64,000 nt of DNA. Source: Phytohabitans houttuyneae (GTDB taxonomy: Bacteria; Actinomycetota; Actinomycetes; Mycobacteriales; Micromonosporaceae). The notes below the pieces were generated by a model that was given only the letters and a program-made list of their open reading frames with translations, did not search any database and was not told where the DNA came from. Location of the stretch: assembly GCF_011764425.1 (NCBI RefSeq), contig NZ_BLPF01000004.1, positions 1,128,001 through 1,192,000 on the forward strand, read 5' to 3'. Made by a program: the position numbers and the translations under genes. This document shows, piece after piece, positions 26,963-38,598 of the stretch; the first letter of the stretch is position 1, and every line of letters begins with the position of its first letter.

Positions 26963-28077
26963 ATGCGTGTGCTGATCTGTCCGGACAAGTTCGCCGGTAC
27001 CCTCTCCGCTCCGGAGGTCGCCGCCGCGGTCGCGGAAGGCTGGCTCTCGGCCGCGCCCACCGATGAGATCGTCAGCCGGCCGCTCTCGGACGGCGGTCCC
27101 GGCTTCGTCGACGTCCTCGCGGAGGCCCTTCCCGGCCGCCTGGTGCCTGTGGAGACCGTCGACCCGCTCGGCCGCGCGACGGCCGGGGCGGTGCTGGTGG
27201 TGGGTGACACCGCCTATGTGGAGAGCGCACAGGCGTGCGGCCTGCACCTTGTCGAGCCGGCCGAGCGGGACGTGCGGCGGGCGACCTCGTACGGCCTCGG
27301 TGTCCTGGTCACGCACGCGGTCGAGAGCGGCGCGCGCACCGTCGTGGTCGGCCTCGGCGGCTCCGCCACGAACGACGGCGGCGCCGGCATGCTCGCCGCG
27401 CTGGGGCACCGCCGGTGGACGATTCCGGGTACGCGCTGCCGTACGGCGGGGCGGCCCTTGTCACGGTCGCGGGGCTGGGCGGCACGCCGCGGCTGCGCGG
27501 TGTGGAGCTGGTCGCCGCCACCGACGTGGACAACCCGCTGACCGGGCTGCACGGGGCATCCAATGTGTACGGCCCGCAGAAGGGCGCGACGCGCGAGGAC
27601 ATCATGCTGCTCGACGGTGCGCTGGAACGGTGGGCCGGCGTGCTGGAGAAGCTGCCCACGTGCCCACCCGCCGTGGCCGGCCAGGCCGGTGCGGGTGCGG
27701 CGGGCGGCCTGGGCGCCGCGATCCTCGCGCTCGGCGGCCGGTGTGAGTCCGGTGTCGCGCTGGTCAACCGCCTGATCGGGCTGGACGCCGCGTTCGACGC
27801 CGCCGACCTGGTCATCACCGGCGAGGGCTCGTTCGACTTCCAGTCCCTGCGCGGCAAGGTCGTCGCCGGCGTGGCGGGTGCGGCCCGCGACCGGGGCGTG
27901 CCCTGCGTGGTGGTGGCCGGCCAGGTGAGCGCCGGCCGCCGTGAAGCCGCGGCGGCCGGTGTGACCGAGTCATGGTCCCTGACCGAACACTTCGGCACCG
28001 AGCAGGAGGCGATGACCCGCCCCGCGGACGGCCTCCGCGAGATCGCCACCCGCCTGGCCGCCGGCTGGCGCCGCTGA
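26963..28077 (+). CDS. Glycerate kinase, apparent frameshift near 27405
   Basis: A GlxK-type glycerate kinase that phosphorylates glycerate with ATP. The N-terminal part shows MRVLICPDKFAGTLSAPEVA and the conserved VVVGLGGSATNDGGAGML (about residues 129-146). The frame breaks right after MLAALG. The expected APPVDDSGYALPYGG is one frame over and is restored by adding one G to the GGGG run at 27403-27406. The rest contains VAATDVDNPLTGLHGAS, FGPQKGAT-like YGPQKGATREDI and VITGEGSFDFQSLRGKV, and ends at 28077, giving 371 residues. It occupies the place of Rv2205c in the conserved order. Confidence 0.87.
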
Positions 28078-28120
28078 CCGCGCCGCTGGCGCCGTCCGCG
28101 CTGACCGCGCCGCCCGTGCC

Positions 28121-28182
28121 GTTGATCAGGGAGTTGGTGCTGTGGCGCGCCGTGCGACACGCCCACCAACTCCCTGATCAAC
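28121..28182. repeat. Dispersed palindromic repeat, copy 2
   Basis: Perfect 19-bp arms GTTGATCAGGGAGTTGGTG (28121-28139) and CACCAACTCCCTGATCAAC (28164-28182). The interior reads, on the opposite strand, GGTGGGCGTGTCGCACGGCG, matching the loop of copy 1, so this copy is inverted relative to it. It lies between the convergent glycerate kinase and MFS genes. Confidence 0.85.
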
Positions 28183-28209
28183 CGCTTCAGGGGGTCAACC
28201 GCCTAAGGG

Positions 28210-29637
28210 TCAGCGGCGGCGGAGGCCTAGCAGGGAGATGGCGAGGCCGAAGGCGGCTACGCCGGTGACGAACCAGATCGCTGGGTAGAAGGAGTCGGGC
28301 ACCGTGCCGGGCGCTGGTTGTGCGGTGGCGATCATCGCTGTCACGCCGGCCAGCACTATCGCGCCACCCACCTGGAACGACGCCTGGACCAGGCCGGATG
28401 CCAGGCCCTGTTCCTCATCGGCCACGCCGGCGGTGCCTTGGATGTTGAGGGCCGGGTACGCCAGCGCGAAGCCGAGGCCGAGCAGCAGCATCGTGGGCAG
28501 GATCACACCGAGGTAGCGAGGCTCGCCGTCGATCCGCAGGAAGAGCAGGTAGGCGGCCATGAACGACAAGAGGCCGCCCACCACGACCCGCCCGGTGCCG
28601 AAGCGGTTGACGAGCGCGGCCGTTCGTGGCCCCCCGAAGGCCACGATCAAACCGCCGGGCAGGAACGCCATCGCCATCGCCAGCGGCGACCACCCGAGCA
28701 CCACCTGCGTGTACTGCGCGCCGAGGAACTGGAAGCCGACGTACGAGCCGACGACCGTGAGCGCGGCGAGGTTGGCGCCGACCAGCCTGCGGTTGCGCAG
28801 GATGCCCAGGCGCACCAGCGGGTGGGCCACCCGCCGCTCGATCGCCACGAACGCGGCCAGCAGCGCCGCGACCAGCACGAACGAGCCGATCGTGCGAGCC
28901 GAGAGCCAGCCGGCCGAGGGTGCTTCCACGACGGCGTACACCAGGAGCAGGAGCGCGCCGGTGACGGTCGCCGCGCCGGCGATGTCGTACCCCCGCTTTT
29001 GAATGTTCTCGCGGACGTCCGACGGGATGAGCCGGATGCCCGCGACGAGCACGGCGAGCGCGATCGGCACCGGCAGGAGGAAGGTCCACCGCCAGCCGAC
29101 CTCGGTCATCAGCCCGCCGAAGATCAGGCCCATCGAAAAGCCGCTCGCACCGCAGGCGGTGAAGAAGCTCAGCGCCCGGTTGCGGGCGGGACCCTCGTGG
29201 AAGGTGGTCGTGATGATCGAGAGCCCGGCCGGTGCCGTGAAGGCGGCCGCCACGCCCTTGACGAAGCGGGTACCGACAAGGAGCGCCGGGTCGTTCACGA
29301 GGCCGCCGAGGAGCGAGGCGACCGCGAAGATCGCGATCGACCAGAGAAACACGCGGCGTCGGCCGAGCAGGTCGGCGGTGCGGCCGCCGAGCAGCAGGAG
29401 CCCGCCGTAGCCGAGCACGTAGCCGCTGACCACCCACTGGAGGGTGGAGTTCGAGAGGCCGAGGTCGGCCTGGATGGATGGGAGGGCCACGCCGACCATC
29501 GATACGTCGAGGCCGTCGAGGAAGAGCGCGCCGCAGAGCACGAGGAGCGTCCCCCAGAGGCGAGGAGTCCAGCGCTGCTGCGGCTGTATCTCCTCGGCTA
29601 CCGACTCGGGGACAGGGGTCGTTGCGGTAGAAGCCAT
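28210..29637 (-). CDS. MFS drug/solute exporter, DHA2-like
   Basis: A 475-residue major facilitator protein with about 14 hydrophobic helices. Motif A appears as GGRTADLLGRRRVF (about residues 84-97) and the DHA2 motif C-like LDGLDVSMVGVALPSI near residue 40. It is divergent from a MarR regulator, with a palindromic 76-bp gap between them, the usual layout for a ligand-inducible efflux pump. The substrate is unknown. Start ATG 29637. Confidence 0.9.
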   Translation of the reverse strand: MASTATTPVPESVAEEIQPQQRWTPRLWGTLLVLCGALFLDGLDVSMVGVALPSIQADLGLSNSTLQWVVSGYVLGYGGLLLLGGRTADLLGRRRVFLWSIAIFAVASLLGGLVNDPALLVGTRFVKGVAAAFTAPAGLSIITTTFHEGPARNRALSFFTACGASGFSMGLIFGGLMTEVGWRWTFLLPVPIALAVLVAGIRLIPSDVRENIQKRGYDIAGAATVTGALLLLVYAVVEAPSAGWLSARTIGSFVLVAALLAAFVAIERRVAHPLVRLGILRNRRLVGANLAALTVVGSYVGFQFLGAQYTQVVLGWSPLAMAMAFLPGGLIVAFGGPRTAALVNRFGTGRVVVGGLLSFMAAYLLFLRIDGEPRYLGVILPTMLLLGLGFALAYPALNIQGTAGVADEEQGLASGLVQASFQVGGAIVLAGVTAMIATAQPAPGTVPDSFYPAIWFVTGVAAFGLAISLLGLRRR

Positions 29638-29650
29638 GAGCAGGAAAGTA

Positions 29651-29675
29651 CTTGCGCATGCATCTAATGCACAAG
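29651..29675. promoter_or_regulatory. Imperfect inverted repeat in the MFS/MarR gap
   Basis: Arms CTTGCGCAT (29651-29659) and ATGCACAAG (29667-29675) match at eight of nine positions around a 7-bp centre. This repeat is closer to the MFS start than the TGTGTTAACACA palindrome, in a gap far richer in A/T than the surrounding genes. It may be a second MarR site controlling the exporter. Binding is inferred. Confidence 0.4.
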
Positions 29676-29682
29676 CAAATTA

Positions 29683-29694
29683 TGTGTTAACACA
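29683..29694. promoter_or_regulatory. Perfect palindrome, candidate MarR operator
   Basis: TGTGTTAACACA is a 12-bp perfect palindrome in the divergent MFS/MarR gap, 20 bp before the MarR start. A TAGGAT sequence at 29702-29707 just downstream could be the -10 element of the MarR gene. Size and position fit a MarR-dimer site that represses both genes. Binding is inferred. Confidence 0.55.
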
Positions 29695-29713
29695 CATCTG
29701 ATAGGATGTCGGC

Positions 29714-30130
29714 GTGTCCGAGCAACCCGGCATCGTGCAGACGTGGCGCACGCTGGCGCAGCGCTACCACGACGCCTCCTGCGCGCTGGAGCGCGAGCTC
29801 CACGAGCGGCACGGGTTGGGCATGAGCGAGTTCGAGGTGCTCGACCGGCTGGCCGGCGTGGTGGAGGGAAAGCTGCGCATGCAGGAGCTGGGTGAGCAGG
29901 TTCACCTCAGCCAGAGCGCGCTCTCCCGCGCGGTCGCCCGCCTTGAGCGCGACGGCCTGGTCTGCCGGGCACTGTGTCCGCAGGACCGGCGAGGGGTCTT
30001 CGTCACACTGACGGAGGAGGGTTTGCGCCGCCAGCAGGCCGCCCGACCCACGCAGCGCGCTGTGCTCACGGAGATTCTGGGTAAAACTGGCCTAGACTCG
30101 AACGACAGTCCATTGGGAATCGCCGGCTAG
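29714..30130 (+). CDS. MarR-family transcriptional regulator
   Basis: A 138-residue winged-helix regulator. The recognition region is MQELGEQVHLSQSALSRAVARLER (written in part; about residues 56-80), and the wing is DRRGVFVTLTEEGLRRQ. The start is GTG 29714, close behind a TAGGAT sequence, so the leader is very short. It is divergent from the MFS exporter and probably represses it until a ligand binds. The C-terminus (LDSNDSPLGIAG) looks unlike usual MarR ends and may be variable. Confidence 0.9.
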   Translation: MSEQPGIVQTWRTLAQRYHDASCALERELHERHGLGMSEFEVLDRLAGVVEGKLRMQELGEQVHLSQSALSRAVARLERDGLVCRALCPQDRRGVFVTLTEEGLRRQQAARPTQRAVLTEILGKTGLDSNDSPLGIAG

Positions 30131-30190
30131 CGGGCTAGCGTTCCCCCTTAGGTACCGAAACATCCGCACCCGGCACAGGGAGATCTCCAA

Positions 30191-30556
30191 GTGACCACTC
30201 CGCAGACCGAGTCGACCGAGGCCAAGGCCGCGACCACCGTTGTCCTCAGCGACGTCGCGGCGCAGAAGGTCAAGGCCCTGATCGAGCAGGAAGGCCGCGA
30301 CGACCTGCGGCTGCGGGTCGCCGTGCAGCCGGGTGGCTGTTCGGGCCTGCGTTACCAGCTCTTCTTCGACGAGCGTTCGCTCGACGGCGACGTTGTGAGC
30401 GACTTCGACGGTGTCGAGGTCGTCGTCGACCGCATGAGCGCGCCTTACCTGGCCGGCGCCACGATCGACTTCGCCGACCGGATCGACGCACAGGGCTTCA
30501 CCATCGACAACCCCAACGCGCAGGGCTCCTGCGCCTGCGGCGACTCGTTCCACTGA
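30191..30556 (+). CDS. erpA: Iron-sulfur cluster insertion protein, HesB/IscA family
   Basis: A 121-residue A-type carrier that passes Fe-S clusters to apoproteins. The three conserved cysteines are present: Cys50 (PGGCSGLRY), Cys114 and Cys116 (GSCACGDSF). The GTG start at 30191 follows GGGAG. It occupies the place of Rv2204c in the conserved order, just upstream of the PfkB kinase. Nearby NadA and the Rieske protein are plausible Fe-S clients, though no direct link is shown. A clear terminator follows. Confidence 0.93.
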   Translation: MTTPQTESTEAKAATTVVLSDVAAQKVKALIEQEGRDDLRLRVAVQPGGCSGLRYQLFFDERSLDGDVVSDFDGVEVVVDRMSAPYLAGATIDFADRIDAQGFTIDNPNAQGSCACGDSFH

Positions 30557-30573
30557 GCTGACCGTCCGAGACG

Positions 30574-30602
30574 GGGCCATCCCAAGGGGTGGCCCCGTTT
30601 TC
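30574..30602 (+). terminator. Rho-independent terminator after erpA
   Basis: The hairpin ACGGGGCCA / TGGCCCCGT with loop TCCCAAGGGG is followed by TTTTCGTG. It lies about 16 bp after the erpA stop, and it is the clearest intrinsic terminator in the window. Confidence 0.85.
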
Positions 30603-30698
30603 GTGTCCAGATGGTGACGACGCGGCGACGGACGCGCCAACGGTGTGGGTAGGCTGTCCGCGCACCGCAACACCCCCGTACCTGATCGCGAGGGCAGC

Positions 30699-31673
30699 AT
30701 GAAGATCGCCGTCACCGGCTCGATCGCCACCGACCACCTGATGCATTTCCCCGGCCGGTTCGCCGACCAGCTCATCGCCGACCAGCTGCACAAGGTCTCC
30801 TTGTCGTTCCTGGTCGACGACCTGGTGGTGCGGCGTGGTGGCATCGCGGCCAACATCGCGTTCGGCATGGCACAGCTCGGCCTTCGCCCGGTGCTGCTCG
30901 GCGCGGTGGGCGCCGACTTCGCCGACTACCGCTCCTGGCTGGAGCGGCACGGGGTCGACTGCGACTCGGTGCACGTCAGTGAGGTGGCGCACACGGCCCG
31001 CTTCGTCTGCACCACCGACAACGACCTCTGCCAGATCGCCTCGTTCTACGCCGGCGCGATGAGCGAGGCCCGCAACATCGAGCTGGCCCCGGTCGCCGAC
31101 CGCGTGGGCGGGCTCGACCTGGTGCTGGTCAGCCCCAACGACCCGGACGCGATGATCCGCCACTCGCAGGAGTGCCGCGAGCGCGGCTACCCGTTCGTGG
31201 CGGACATCTCGCAGCAGATGGCCCGCATGGACGGCGGCGACCTCAGCAAGCTCATCGACGGCGCGGCCTACCTGCTCACCAACGACTACGAAAAGTCGCT
31301 GCTGGAAAGCAAGACCGGCATCTCCGGCGAGCAGATGCTCGACCTGGTGGGCATCCGGGTGACCACGCTGGGCAAGGACGGCGTGGAGATCAGCGGCCGC
31401 GACATCGAGCGCATCCACGTTCCGGTGGTGCCGGACGTGCGCACCGAGGACCCGACCGGTGTCGGCGACGGATTCCGCGCCGGCTTCTTCTCCGCCCGCT
31501 CGTGGGGCCTGAGCCTGGAGCGCTCCGCCCAGGTCGGCTCGCTGGTGGCCGCGCTCGTCCTGGAGACGGTCGGCCCGCAGGAGTACGAGATCCGGTCGGA
31601 CGCCTTCCTCAAGCGCCTCGCCGGTGCCTACGGCGACGAGGCGGCCGACGAGGTCCGCGGCCACCTGTCCTAA
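30699..31673 (+). CDS. PfkB-family carbohydrate/adenosine kinase
   Basis: A 324-residue ribokinase-fold kinase. It shows the N-terminal GSIATDHLMHFPGRF, the GGIAANIAFGMAQLG glycine-rich motif (about residues 48-62) and the catalytic/anion-hole motif DPTGVGDGFRAGF, with the probable base Asp257. It is the positional counterpart of Rv2202c, an adenosine kinase, so adenosine is a reasonable substrate guess. Sequence alone does not settle the sugar. Start ATG 30699. A repeat-containing gap follows, before the reverse-strand operon. Confidence 0.88.
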   Translation: MKIAVTGSIATDHLMHFPGRFADQLIADQLHKVSLSFLVDDLVVRRGGIAANIAFGMAQLGLRPVLLGAVGADFADYRSWLERHGVDCDSVHVSEVAHTARFVCTTDNDLCQIASFYAGAMSEARNIELAPVADRVGGLDLVLVSPNDPDAMIRHSQECRERGYPFVADISQQMARMDGGDLSKLIDGAAYLLTNDYEKSLLESKTGISGEQMLDLVGIRVTTLGKDGVEISGRDIERIHVPVVPDVRTEDPTGVGDGFRAGFFSARSWGLSLERSAQVGSLVAALVLETVGPQEYEIRSDAFLKRLAGAYGDEAADEVRGHLS

Positions 31674-31680
31674 AAGCATT

Positions 31681-31770
31681 TTCAAGAAGATGTGAGCTAC
31701 CGCGACGATGCTCCGTCGTGGTCCGGACCGTTGCGCGTCCCGCGGCCTCACCCTCCGTGGGTGCACGACC
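31681..31770. repeat. Degenerate intergenic repeat downstream of the PfkB kinase
   Basis: The segment TTCAAGAAGATGTGAGCTAC through GCGGCCTCACCCTCCGTGGG closely matches the start of the array after trpD (53535-53610): both have AGCTACCGCGACG-like/GGCTACCGCGACG, then TGGTCC(G/A)GACCGTTGC, then CCCGCGGCCTCACC(C/G)TCCG. It marks the boundary between the conserved backbone and the 31.8-41.2 kb operon. Confidence 0.65.
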
Positions 31771-31783
31771 CGATCCAAGCGCG

Positions 31784-33336
31784 TTAGGCGCCGATGCTGC
31801 GCTGGATGGCGGCGGTCGCGGCGGTGAGCATCAGGTTCTGCGCCATGGTCAGCGCCCAGCGGCCGGCGGCGGCGAGGCGGCTTCGCACGGTCTGTTCGTC
31901 GGCGCGGCGGGCGGCCTCCTCAGCCTCCCGCACCCGCGCCACGACCTCCCGCTCCTGGTCGGTGCGCGCGCCTGCCGCCATCGCCTCCCGCAGCTCGGCC
32001 AGCTCCTCGGCGAGCGCGCGGAAGTCGGTCGGTCCGAGCACCTGCTGGTGGTGTACCTGGCCGATCTCCACGTGCTCCTGGTTGCCGATCGCGCCGCCGG
32101 TGTTCGTGACCGGCGCGTTGAACGTGAAGTTGTCCCTGTTGGTCATGGCGCTGCCTCCCTGGCCGCCCTGGTTGTGGATGACGATCGGGTTGATCCGGTT
32201 GAGGGCGCCCCGCAGCTCCTCGATCTCGCGGTGAAACCGCTGCTCCCGCTCGCAGCGGCGAAGCGTCGACTGCAGCAGCAGCTCGGTGTTGCCCTGGTCG
32301 TTCTGCCCGCTGACCAGGCCGAGCAGGTTGTTGCGGGTCACCAGCCGGGCCGCCTCGTTCCAGTGGGTACGGGCGTGCCGCGCGTGCACCCGGCACTGCG
32401 CCCAGTCGCGCTCGTCGACCGCGTACTCGGCCTGCGACCACGAAAGCCAGCCGCGCACGTACGCCAGCTCCATGCGGCGCAGCGCGACCACGTTGCGGGT
32501 CATGCTCTCGGCGACGGCCGCCTCGACAAGTGACTCGAACACCCGGATCGACTCCTGGCCGCACTCCACCGCCGCGCCGTGGTTGCCGACCTGGACCTCC
32601 CGGAGCATCTCGACCTGGCTCTGCACCGCCCGCGCGTACGCCAGCGTCACCGACAGGTCCCGCTCCAGCTCCTGAAACTGCGCCGCCGAGCTGCCGTCGT
32701 CGCGGCGGTGCTCCTCGCGGGCGCTCTCCAGCAGCTCCTCGAACATCACCCGGCACCGGTCCAGGAAGTGGTACGCGCCGCGGAAGTTGGCCGCCCGCAT
32801 CTCCCGCAACCCGCTCAGGAACTCGTTCGTGGCATGCGCGAGCATTCCGCGGAGCATGCCCACCTGCTGCTGCGGCAGGTCGCTACGGGCGAGCTGGTCG
32901 AAGTAGCGCATGGCCTCGGCGAGCGCCTGCTCGGCGCCTTCGATGTCGCCGGTCAGGCGGCGCTCGTCCGAGCGTTGCGAGTGGATCAGGCCCTGGACGA
33001 TGAGGATCAGGCCCTGTGCCAGGTCGCGCCAGTTTCGCAGCGTGTCGGCCGCCTCGCCGTACTGGCCCGCCGCCTCCAGCTGCCGCAGCTCCCGCTCGGC
33101 GATGTCGGCCAGCCGCTGGTTGAGGCCGATCACCTGGTCGAGCAGCTCGATGCAGCCGTCGTAGTCGAAGTCGCTGGCGCGCCGGGCCGCCTCCACCTGG
33201 AGCACGTTCTCCAGCGCGGTCTCGGTGCGCGCGTAGCGCTCGAACTCCGGTACCGGCAGGCTCTCCTCCTGCTCGTACAGCTCCACGCGGCGCAGCAGCT
33301 CGGCGAGGTCCAACTGCTCCAGTTCCTCGACGTCGG

Positions 33337-33340
<4 letters not shown>
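31784..33340 (-). CDS. Helical protein with Asn/Gly-rich turn region, last gene of the TerY-P/AAA+ operon
   Basis: A 518-residue protein of unknown function. Residues 1-380 are almost entirely helical, with TPR-like pairs (for example CIELLDQVIGLNQRLADIAE and DIEGAEQALAEAMRYFDQLA). Residues about 400-440 form a polar beta-type stretch (NRDNFTFNAPVTNTGGAIGN). The end is a coiled coil and helix (ELAELREAMAAG... to AATAAIQRSIGA). The combination of an Asn/Gly-rich strand followed by a short helical domain resembles C-terminal regions seen in NTPase-linked conflict systems; that is a resemblance only. The ATG at 33340 overlaps the AAA+ stop (ATGA), so the two are co-translated. Confidence 0.75.
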
Positions 33341-35279
<1,939 letters not shown>

Positions 35280-35283
<4 letters not shown>

Positions 35284-36512
35284 GCCTGGTCCCGCCGCAG
35301 TCCCTGCCGGGCCGGCGGGGGTAGCGCCACCGCCCCACCCTGGCTGGGCGGCTGGCGGTCACCGGCGCCTTCCCAGGTGACCCGACCCATGTCGAAGCCT
35401 TGCGTCCGGGCGGAGGCCTGGAGCTTTTCGATGACCTCGACGAGCGAGGTGCACACGGCGCCCTCACCGAGGGTGCCGGTCGCTTCCTGGCGGACCATCG
35501 TGTCGGTCGTGTACAGCACCCGGTGCTCGTCCTCGCCCGTGTCCTCCACCCGCACCACGAGCTGCTCGCCGCCGTGCCGCTGCGCCTGCACGGTGATCGT
35601 GCCGTCGGAGGCCTCCCGCACGCTCGACGCCACGACCGCGAAGCCGACTCCCGGCATCGCCTGTACCAGCGAGCGCAGGACGTCCCGCCGCTCGCTGATG
35701 CGGTCGATCGTGAGGTCCAGCTCCTCCTCGGCGGTACGCAGCCGCTGGGCCAGGATCCGGCCGAGCCGCAGCACCTCCTCCGGGCGCTCCTCGGCAAGCT
35801 CGGCCCGGAGCAGCTCCAGCGAGGCGGTGAGCCGCTCGCCGTCCTTGAGCCGGACGTCGGCGGCGCGGGCGTCGTCGGCCAGCCCGCGCAGCTGCACCTC
35901 CAGCTCGTCCAGCAAAGCATTGGCCTCGCGCCGCTGCTGCTCGTACCGCGCCCGCGCGGTCAGCACCTCGTGCAGGTGCTCGCCGGCCACCCGGGCGAGC
36001 TCGTCGGCCTGCGCCGGCGCCGGGGTGGCTTCCACGGCCGCCAGCAGCCGGGACACCTCCAGCGCGCCGGTCCGGTCGAACCGCTGGCGCACGGCCGGAT
36101 CGACCTCGCCGAGCGCGCGGCGGGTCTCGGTGAGCCGGTCGCCGGCGTACTGCCGGTCCCGCGCGGCCAGGGCACGGGCCTCGACGAGGCGCCGCTCGAT
36201 GGCGTCGAGTCGCCGCTCCTCGGCGTGCAGGGCACCGAGCGAGCTCGCGCCGGCGATCGCCGCCGACGCGGCGGTCAGCTCGGCGGCCAGCTCCTCGGTC
36301 GGTACGCCGGTCTGCTCGGCGAGCGCCGCGCGGCGGGACACCAGCACGGTGCAGCGCACCGTGGCCCGGTCGCGGGCGGCGGCGACCGCCACCCGTTGCT
36401 GCCGCTCCGCCTCCTCACGCCGGCGCCGCTGCCGCTCGGCGCGTTGCTGTGCGGCCCGCTCCAGGCGTTCGGCGATGCTGCGCGCCAGGCTGTACTTGGG
36501 TGACCTGCTCAT
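35280..36512 (-). CDS. Coiled-coil protein of the TerY-P/AAA+ operon
   Basis: A 410-residue protein I do not recognise. Residues 1-280 are highly charged helices typical of long coiled coils (for example LERAAQQRAERQRRRREEAE and EEELDLTIDRISERRDVLRS). Residues 290-385 form a compact domain with alternating strands (MPGVGFAVVASSVREAS, GTITVQAQRHGGEQLVVRVE) and a final helix (SLVEVIEKLQASARTQGFD). A Pro-rich tail follows. It may act as a scaffold or adaptor for the AAA+ protein, whose start it overlaps by four bases. The ATG at 36512 overlaps the corrected radical SAM stop. Confidence 0.75.
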
Positions 36513-37158
36513 GGTGTCGGCTCCTCTGCGGGCGGGGCGGCGCGCGTCAGGGCGAGGCTCGCCTCGAGGCGTTCCCGGAAGTCGGGCACGGGCGGTACGC
36601 CGGTGAAGTGGACGGTGCCGTCGCCGGCGATGTCGAACTGGAGCCCGGCGCTGCGGTCGTCAGTGGCGTCGAGGGGGCGTGGCGTCCGGTCAGGTGGTGC
36701 ACGCGCTGGTTGGTCGAGGCCCGCCAGCGCAGGTCGGCGTGTTTGGCGCGCAGGTACGGCCCGTCGACCAGCAGGTCGAGCGCGTCCAGCAGAGCGTGCT
36801 GGTCCGGCGTGCCATGACGGCGCAGGTGCGACAGCGTGTAGCCGGTGTAGCTGAGCACCGACATGTCGCGGCGTGCGCGTACCCGCCGCACGAGGTCGGC
36901 CGCCGCGCCGGCCTGGTCGAACGGCTCACCGCCGGAGAGGGTGAGCCCGTCCACCGCCTCGTGGACGATCCGCTCGGCCAGCTCGGCCACGGGCAGCCAG
37001 CTGCCACCCTCGGCAGGAATCCACTGTGGAGATATGCAGCCCGCGCAGCCGATGCCGCAGCCCTGTACCCACACGCCGAACCGGACGCCGGGCCCGAGGA
37101 CCGTGCACCGCGGCTGGGTCTCCGCCACGCGTAGCGCAAGGGCGGGTGCGCCGCTCAT
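36509..37158 (-). CDS. Radical SAM enzyme, NrdG/activase-like (apparent frameshift near 36675)
   Basis: A 4Fe-4S radical S-adenosylmethionine protein of about 216 residues when corrected. The cluster motif CGIGCAGC gives Cys34, Cys38 and Cys41 (CX3CX2C), followed by a GLTLSGGEPFDQ motif for SAM contacts and LSYTGYTLSHL. The fold resembles small activase-type enzymes such as NrdG, but no glycyl-radical partner is adjacent. After RVHHLTGRHAP the frame breaks. One extra G in the run 36673-36677 gives DATDDRSAGLQFDIAGDG and a stop that overlaps the next ATG (ATGA), strong support that the true frame continues. It may modify a protein or nucleotide in this operon. Confidence 0.82.
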
Positions 37159-37174
37159 GCCGTCACCGCGCCCA

Positions 37175-38598
37175 TCAGCGGCTCGCCACGTAGAGGATCA
37201 GCAGGATGATGGCGACCGCGATGACCGCCGCCCAGCCGGCGGACGTACCGGTGCTCTTGACCGGCTTGGCGGGGTTCGCCGGCTGCGGTCCGCCCTGCGC
37301 GGGCGCGGCCTGCGGCGTCGCGGGCTTCAGCGGCACCGTCGGCTGGGCCGCGGTCTGCTGGCCCACCGTGGGCTGGTGCGGCGTCGTCCGGCGCGGCGGC
37401 GGCCCCGTCGGCGCGCTGGGCTTCGGCGGTGGCGGGTAGGGGCTCGACGCAGGTCGGGCCGGTGCCCGCGTGGGCGGCCGGGTCGGGCGGGTGGGCTGGG
37501 TGCGGGCCGGCGGTGCCTGCCGGACCGGGCGCTTGGGCTGCACCGGCGCGGTGCGCGTGATGGGCACCGGGGGCGTCCAGCCGGCCGGCACCGGGAAGTG
37601 GTCGGACAGGCCGTTCGCCGCGCGGTAGCACCAGATGCACGACGGCAGCGACCGGTGGTACGCGTGCATGGGGTTGTAGCGGCAGCCCATCAGCTCGAAG
37701 GCGGCCTGCTGCAGCGCCGCCGCCCACTGCCAGGCGGGCGGGCGCTGGGCGGGGTCGGCGTGCCCGGCCGCGAAGCACTGGCGCAGCAACGTGAGAACGC
37801 CGGGCGGCAGGACCGTCGGTGGTAGCAGGTCCGGGCGCTGGACCATCCGCTCCGGGTGCGTGATCCAGTTGTTCTGCCGGCGGATGTTGTTTTCGATGCC
37901 CTCCTCGCCGCCGGCGGCCGGTACCCCCTCGAACGGGTGCTGGCCCTCCAGCAGCAACTCGCAGACGATGATCGCCAGCGAGAAGAGGTCGTGCTCGGCG
38001 GAGGTCATCGTGGGGTGCCCGGAGAGCATCTCGGGCGAGGCGTACTCGGGGTGACCTCGCTGGACGGGAAGAACGTGCCGGTGCGCGGGTCGGTGAACTG
38101 CACCGTGTCGCAGTCGATCAGCGTCACGTAGCCGCCGCGGTTGACAAGCATGTTGTTGGGCGTCAGGTCGCCGACGATCACACTGACGCCGTGCAGCATC
38201 TGCACCAGCCGGGCGATCCGCTCCGCGATGGCGAGGTTTGTGCGCCAGGTCGGCTCGGCCAGAAACTCGGCGCGCCGCTCCGGGTCGAGCAGCCGGTGCA
38301 CGGTGACGCCGCTGACCCGGGGGAGCACCACCGCCCGCGTGGCGCCGGTCTCGTCGACCAGCGGGGCGCGCGGCCAGGCCACGTGCAGGTGGTCGGCCCG
38401 GTCGCCGGTCCAGCCGCCGGGCGGCAGCGCGCAGAGCGCCTGGATCCGCTCCTGCGCCGGGGCGTGGCCCTCGAAGTAGATCTTCATGCAGGCGACGTCC
38501 GTGTCCGCGATGGTGCGGACAGTGCTGCGCAGCCCGCTGCCGAGCTCTTCCGCGCCGGGGCGGACCGCTCGGCCGTTGGGCAGGCGCAGCTGGCTCAC
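37175..38598 (-). CDS. TerY-P-type divergent protein kinase with zinc-binding Cys motif and C-terminal TM (apparent frameshift near 38067)
   Basis: About 474 residues when corrected. Kinase features: ATP-binding Lys39 (VACMKIYF), catalytic-loop equivalent GDLTPNN (143-149) and DFG equivalent IDCD (161-164). The APE-like EYASPEML is restored only by adding one G to the GGG run at 38066-38068. Next comes a Cys/His segment (MGCRYNPMHAYHRSLPSCIWC), as in kinases of TerY-P triads. A long Pro/Thr-rich linker leads to one C-terminal membrane helix (AAVIAVAIILLILYVASR), so the kinase domain faces the cytosol from a tail anchor. The GTG at 38598 overlaps the PP2C stop. It is probably opposed by the adjacent phosphatase. 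Confidence 0.85.
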
